This document shows, in pieces, positions 24,364 through 27,634 of a DNA stretch of 27,634 nucleotides. Source of the DNA: WFZT01 sp964571845. Its GTDB lineage: Bacteria > Hydrothermota > Hydrothermia > B15-G9 > WFZT01. The position numbers and the translations under genes are program-made. The stretch is taken from positions 1-27,634 of the forward strand of contig CAZNDM010000104.1 in NCBI GenBank assembly GCA_964571845.1. Direction: 5' to 3'. Below the pieces are notes generated by a model. It worked only from the letters and a program-made list of their open reading frames with translations, was not told where the DNA came from and did no database searches. Position 1 is the stretch's first letter. Each line of letters opens with the position of its first letter.

Positions 24364-24930
24364 CTAACCTCCCGTTGTAAATGTTTTTAAAATCTCCAGA
24401 AACAATCCCGTCCCAAACGGAATTGTTATGTTATCATCCCATGTGGATCCGATAAGTTCAATAAAGGTGGCAAAAACTGCCGCAAATAACCTTTGATACA
24501 GAGGGATCCCATGATAAAGCAGTGCAATTATAACAGATACCACAAGGAACGATAAAGATCCTTCAAGAGTCTTTGATCCATAAATCCTGTGTTTCCCTAT
24601 GGTTTGTCCCACGATGCTGGCAATTCCGTCACTCAGAGTGGTAAAAAACAGGACAAGACAGGCAATGTTGTGTGGAAATATAACCGTGACCAGAAAAGCA
24701 GAACCCGCGAGAACTGTTGCCCCCGTGATCCTTGTACGCTCGTAATCCCTTATAAGATTGCCGAACACGAGCATGAAAAGTTTGCCAGCAGGCCTGAATT
24801 TAAGCCTCAGAACATCTGCTATCAGAAAACCTGCGAATCCCATCCCGAGAATAACTTTTACCAGATCGTAGGGCAGAAAATAGATGGAAACAGGTACCAC
24901 CACACCTGATATGTGGATGAGTTTCCTCAA
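24364..24930 (-). CDS. Dolichol-kinase/VTE5-like CTP-dependent membrane kinase
   Basis: An integral membrane protein of the SEC59/VTE5/CdsA-like group, which phosphorylates polyprenol or phytol-type alcohols with CTP or makes CDP-lipids. From a TTG at 24930 (MRKLIHISGVVVP) it is 188 aa with about six membrane helices. The signature SDGIASIVGQTIGKHRIYGSKTLEGS is split here as SDGIASIVGQ and KTLEGS, near residues 97-122, the presumed nucleotide site. No ATG is available near the family's usual N terminus; the reading frame stays open upstream through the PorV-like gene, but that extension is out of character. A TTG at 24969 (201 aa) is an alternative start. GGGTGA lies close upstream of 24930. 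Confidence 0.78.
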   Translation of the reverse strand: MRKLIHISGVVVPVSIYFLPYDLVKVILGMGFAGFLIADVLRLKFRPAGKLFMLVFGNLIRDYERTRITGATVLAGSAFLVTVIFPHNIACLVLFFTTLSDGIASIVGQTIGKHRIYGSKTLEGSLSFLVVSVIIALLYHGIPLYQRLFAAVFATFIELIGSTWDDNITIPFGTGLFLEILKTFTTGG

Positions 24931-24952
24931 AAATTCACCCGGTTTGATACCG

Positions 24953-25867
24953 TTAAAAGCTGATGGCAAGTGAAAATTTATTGGTTGAACCAAGGTTAGA
25001 ATGTGATGAGTAACCGTAGTTAAAGAGTAATTTTTTGAACTGGAAACCGGCTCCAAATGTAAATCTACCGCGGTTGATACCAGCGCGTATCCCTGTGTTT
25101 TCGCCGAATCTATACTCAAAGCCAAAATGAGGATCGAGTGAGACCTGATTGAAAGAGTATGTCGCGCTTGCGTCCCTCCCTTCAAAAAGAATGTCGATCT
25201 GTGTACCAACGAGAAGATGATTCATAATCAGATAGGTGGCTCCAGCGTGAATGGATGGATAAATGTATTCTTTCCGTGTACTCCAGACGATAGGTGTCCC
25301 CGTTGCGTCATTGACGACGAGTCCTGCGGTCATTGGTCCATTCTCAAAGTAAATTCCTGCGTCCACACCAAATCCTGTCCCGGAGATAACACCAAGATTT
25401 TCGTTAAATAGCTTCACTTTAAGTCCAATTCTGTAAGATCTCCAGGTTCTGGCGAAAGATGCACTCAGGAGATGAGATCTGAATGTCAGCCTGTCTTTAA
25501 CATAGATATTACCCTGAGTAATTCCCCTTGCACTGTCAATCAAAGCCGTGTATTTGATGTCTGTTGATGTTATGATCGAAACGCTCACAGCAAGGTCCGT
25601 ACCCTTACCAAGGAAATTTTCCTTAGAAAACCCGAAGAAGTTGTAAGTGGCGAGACCGTTGAACAGCGAGGAGTAGTTGAAGAGGATATTCTTTCTCTCA
25701 CCAATAATTGCGGGATTTGAGAAAAACCCGAAGGGAGAGGTGCCAAGAGGGACTGAAACGCCTCCGAAGCCTTCTGCCCTAACATGGGGGCTAATATAAA
25801 AAATCTCTCCCGCATATTTGGTTGCAAATAGCGGGAGAGCAAGGAGAATCAGGAGGATTTTTCTCAT
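24953..25867 (-). CDS. PorV/PorQ-like outer-membrane beta-barrel protein
   Basis: A 304 aa protein with a signal peptide (about 1-15), a family-typical start of mature region (RAEGFGGVSVPLGTSPFGFFSNPAIIG), alternating amphipathic strands and a C-terminal Phe (FSLAISF), consistent with a FadL-like barrel of the PorV/UPF0164 group. Such proteins are common in the FCB group, often as type IX secretion partners, but no T9SS component is in the window. The ATG overlaps the V-ATPase B stop as ATGA. Function is not resolved. Confidence 0.8.
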   Translation of the reverse strand: MRKILLILLALPLFATKYAGEIFYISPHVRAEGFGGVSVPLGTSPFGFFSNPAIIGERKNILFNYSSLFNGLATYNFFGFSKENFLGKGTDLAVSVSIITSTDIKYTALIDSARGITQGNIYVKDRLTFRSHLLSASFARTWRSYRIGLKVKLFNENLGVISGTGFGVDAGIYFENGPMTAGLVVNDATGTPIVWSTRKEYIYPSIHAGATYLIMNHLLVGTQIDILFEGRDASATYSFNQVSLDPHFGFEYRFGENTGIRAGINRGRFTFGAGFQFKKLLFNYGYSSHSNLGSTNKFSLAISF

Positions 25868-27264
25868 TCCTCTGTTTTTTCTTCCTCCTTTTTGGGGAGG
25901 TATTTTTCGATGTATTCCCTTCTAATTCTTGCAAGCTCGGATCTCGGGAACATTGAAAGTAGCTCCCATCCCACACTGAGGGTCTCTTCAATTGTTCTCG
26001 CCTTTTCCCCCTGATTAATCATTTCCCATTCAAATCTATCTGCAAATTTCAGGTACTTTCTGTCAATCTCAGAGAGGGCATCCTCACCGACAATTGCAAC
26101 CAGCCTCCTCATGTCCTTACCCCGCGCATAAGAGGCGTAAAGCTGGTTGGCGAGCTCTCTGTGATCTTCTCTCGTCTTCCCTTTGCCAATTCCAAGATTC
26201 ATCAATCTGGAGAGGGAGAGAAGAACATCAATTGGCGGGAAGACGCCAATCCTGTGGAGTTCACGGGAGAGAACGATCTGTCCCTCTGTGATGTAACCGG
26301 TGAGGTCAGGAATGGGATGGGTCATGTCATCATCGGGCATGGTAAGGATGGGAATCTGTGTAACAGATCCTTTTTTGCCCTTTATTCTGCCAGCTCTTTC
26401 ATAAATAGTTGCAAGGTCAGTGTACATGTAGCCGGGGTAACCGCGGCGTCCCGGCACCTCTTCTCTTGCGGCTCCGATCTCACGGAGCGCCTCACAATAG
26501 TTCGTCATGTCCGTTAGAATGACGAGTACATGGTAATCAAGCTCAAATGCGAAATACTCAGCAACAGTGAGGGCGTACCTTGGTGTGAGAAGTCTTTCAA
26601 TAGTTGGGTCGTCTGCAAGGTTAATAAACGCAATCAATTTGGAGAGAGCTCCGGTTTTTTCAAATTCCTGAATGAAGTATGTGTACTCCCTCTGGGTGAT
26701 ACCAATTGCACCGAAGACTACCAGGAATTCCTCTCCTTCACCTCTCACTTCTGCATTTCTAATGATCATAGCGGCAATTTCGTTAGCTGGCAATCCGGCA
26801 CCTGAGAAGATCGGAAGTTTCTGGCCACGGACAAGTGTGTTGAAACCATCAATTGCAGATATTCCAGTCTGTATAAAATCAGCGGGCTTATCCCTTGCAA
26901 TCGGGTTGATCGGTAAGCCTATGATGGGGAGTCTCTTTTCGGGGATAACTGGTGGCAGGCCGTCAATGGGCTCACCCCTTCCGTTGAAGATCCTGCCAAC
27001 CATGTCCCGTGAAACGCCAAAGCGGACAACATCCTCAAGGAGTCTGATTCTCGTTGTTTTTACATCAAGACCGAGAGTCCCTTCGAGAACCTGAATGACG
27101 GCGTATTCTTCTGTAACTTCGAGGACCTGCCCGGACTTCTTTTGATCCTCACCTATAAGGATTTCAACCTGAGCCCCGTAAGACAGCTCCTTTGCCTTCT
27201 CCACGATTAAAATAGGACCCGATATATAGGTTACATTTGTATATTCTTTCGTGGTTAAATCCAT
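25864..27264 (-). CDS. atpB: V/A-type ATP synthase subunit B (non-catalytic)
   Basis: Regulatory nucleotide-binding subunit of the V1 head of an archaeal/vacuolar-type ATPase. From the ATG at 27264 (AGAGGT upstream) it is 466 aa, the normal length. An N-terminal beta-barrel (about 1-78), the degenerate P-loop SGAGLPANEIAA (154-165, no GKT/S) and the conserved PGRRGYPGYMYTDLATIYERAGR segment identify subunit B rather than A. An in-frame ATG at 27438 lies in the repeat block and is rejected. The partner subunits A and D, usually adjacent, are not downstream; anything upstream of the 370-bp repeat region is outside the window. The symbol follows archaeal/V-type naming (also ntpB). Confidence 0.95.
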   Translation of the reverse strand: MDLTTKEYTNVTYISGPILIVEKAKELSYGAQVEILIGEDQKKSGQVLEVTEEYAVIQVLEGTLGLDVKTTRIRLLEDVVRFGVSRDMVGRIFNGRGEPIDGLPPVIPEKRLPIIGLPINPIARDKPADFIQTGISAIDGFNTLVRGQKLPIFSGAGLPANEIAAMIIRNAEVRGEGEEFLVVFGAIGITQREYTYFIQEFEKTGALSKLIAFINLADDPTIERLLTPRYALTVAEYFAFELDYHVLVILTDMTNYCEALREIGAAREEVPGRRGYPGYMYTDLATIYERAGRIKGKKGSVTQIPILTMPDDDMTHPIPDLTGYITEGQIVLSRELHRIGVFPPIDVLLSLSRLMNLGIGKGKTREDHRELANQLYASYARGKDMRRLVAIVGEDALSEIDRKYLKFADRFEWEMINQGEKARTIEETLSVGWELLSMFPRSELARIRREYIEKYLPKKEEEKTEE

Positions 27265-27298
27265 AGTACCTCTCCCTCGGGTTTTTGTAAGTTTTTCA

Positions 27299-27327
27299 AG
27301 CTTAAAGAGTTGAATTACGGTTGTCAA
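27299..27327 (-). promoter_or_regulatory. Possible promoter of the V-ATPase B to tgt operon
   Basis: Minus strand: a perfect TTGACA (27322-27327), 17 nt, then a weak TAAGCT (27299-27304); expected start near 27292, leader about 28 nt with AGAGGT before the ATG. It lies just inside the repeat block. Confidence 0.45.
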
Positions 27328-27453
27328 GGGAACCGGGGGAGAGTGATCGAAAAATTTATTAGTAGTTATTAATCCTCCTTTCGCTGCGGGATGAGTACCC
27401 ACAGTTTCCATTTTCGCCGTACGGGAGAACACATTCAAGACTCCCCTTCTTGC

Positions 27454-27496
27454 TTGTAGGTGGACCCTCCCGTCGTACGGGAGGATTCACCTACAA
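27454..27496. repeat. Nested double hairpin
   Basis: Outer arms TTGTAGGTG (27454-27462) and CACCTACAA (27488-27496) enclose inner arms CCTCCCGT (27466-27473) and ACGGGAGG (27477-27484). It abuts repeat copy B and shares its CCTCCC core, suggesting one element inserted into or next to another. Confidence 0.75.
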
Positions 27497-27498
27497 AC

Positions 27499-27617
27499 TC
27501 CCCTCCCACTTCGTGGGAGGGGATTGATGGGAGGGTGACAAAACCCCACCAGCTTTTCCTCTGTCAAATCGGCTCTTTCTGCCCCCTCCTTAATCCTCCC
27601 CCACTTGGTGGGGGAGG
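27499..27617 (-). repeat. Two-hairpin palindromic repeat, copy B (inverted)
   Basis: Read on the minus strand: hairpin 27595-27617 (CCTCCCCCAC / GTGGGGGAGG), a linker starting GGATTAAGGAGGGGGCAGAAAG, and a perfect 23-bp hairpin at 27500-27522 (CCCCTCCCAC-TTC-GTGGGAGGGG). Order, spacing and linker match copy A at 90-208, in opposite orientation, so the two copies form a long-range inverted pair bracketing almost the whole window. Confidence 0.75.
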
Positions 27618-27634
27618 GGTTGGAGAAGTAATCC

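Noticed and set aside
24931..25209. 93-residue N-terminal extension of the membrane kinase
   Set aside because: It lies within the PorV-like gene in another frame and has no similarity to the family, which begins near the RKLIH motif.
27265..27438. 58-residue extension of V-ATPase B
   Set aside because: It translates repeat and promoter sequence; family length and the ribosome-binding site support the ATG at 27264.

Overview
The window looks like a chromosomal segment of a Gram-negative-type (diderm), probably thermophilic bacterium. lpxK (lipid A kinase), a PorV/PorQ-like outer-membrane barrel, a BcsC-type barrel, an MCE protein and HtrA indicate an outer membrane. A V/A-type ATPase B subunit and Lys/Glu/Ile-rich proteins with short, often overlapping spacing fit a thermophile, perhaps in or near the FCB/WOR-3/Hydrothermae part of the tree. 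That placement is inference; no rRNA or other taxonomic marker is present. Base composition is moderate by eye, apart from the GC-rich palindromic repeats.

Layout. (1) 1-683: no credible gene; GC-rich palindromic repeats, then a degenerate stretch and a weak promoter. (2) 684-9683, plus strand: a tight run of transaldolase/FSA, HtrA protease, MCE protein, RadA, PIN-TRAM membrane protein, MBL-fold hydrolase, PyrD, FmdB-like zinc ribbon, DUF6614-like protein, small lipoprotein and LpxK. (3) 9667-21147: a cellulose (or related beta-glucan) synthesis and export locus. On the minus strand a BcsD-like protein, a charged unknown protein, a BcsQ/ParA ATPase, BcsA and BcsB form one operon, and bcsC (1344 aa, TPR plus barrel) is a separate minus-strand unit. 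Between bcsB and bcsC, bcsZ (GH8) runs on the plus strand, overlapping the 3' end of bcsB and starting 30 bp from the bcsC start codon. (4) 21202-21651: a small membrane protein with a good promoter and almost no leader. (5) 21726-21838: a palindromic repeat copy. (6) 21835-27264, minus strand: a six-gene operon transcribed as V-ATPase B, PorV-like, CTP-dependent kinase-like membrane protein, TPR-parvulin, cold-shock-like small protein, Tgt. (7) 27265-27634: promoter and palindromic repeats.

How it works together: BcsA should polymerise UDP-glucose and thread the glucan through the inner membrane under control of its PilZ (c-di-GMP) domain. BcsB would receive the chain in the periplasm, BcsZ trim it and BcsC export it. 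BcsQ, the BcsD-like protein and the charged protein are candidate cytoplasmic organisers of the synthase. No diguanylate cyclase is in the window. The most unusual observations are the BcsD-like/charged-protein pair heading the bcs operon, the three-copy two-hairpin repeat (inverted at the window ends, one copy supplying the tgt stop codon), a perfect 41-bp palindrome inside the MBL-hydrolase gene, and very compact promoters that predict near-leaderless mRNAs.
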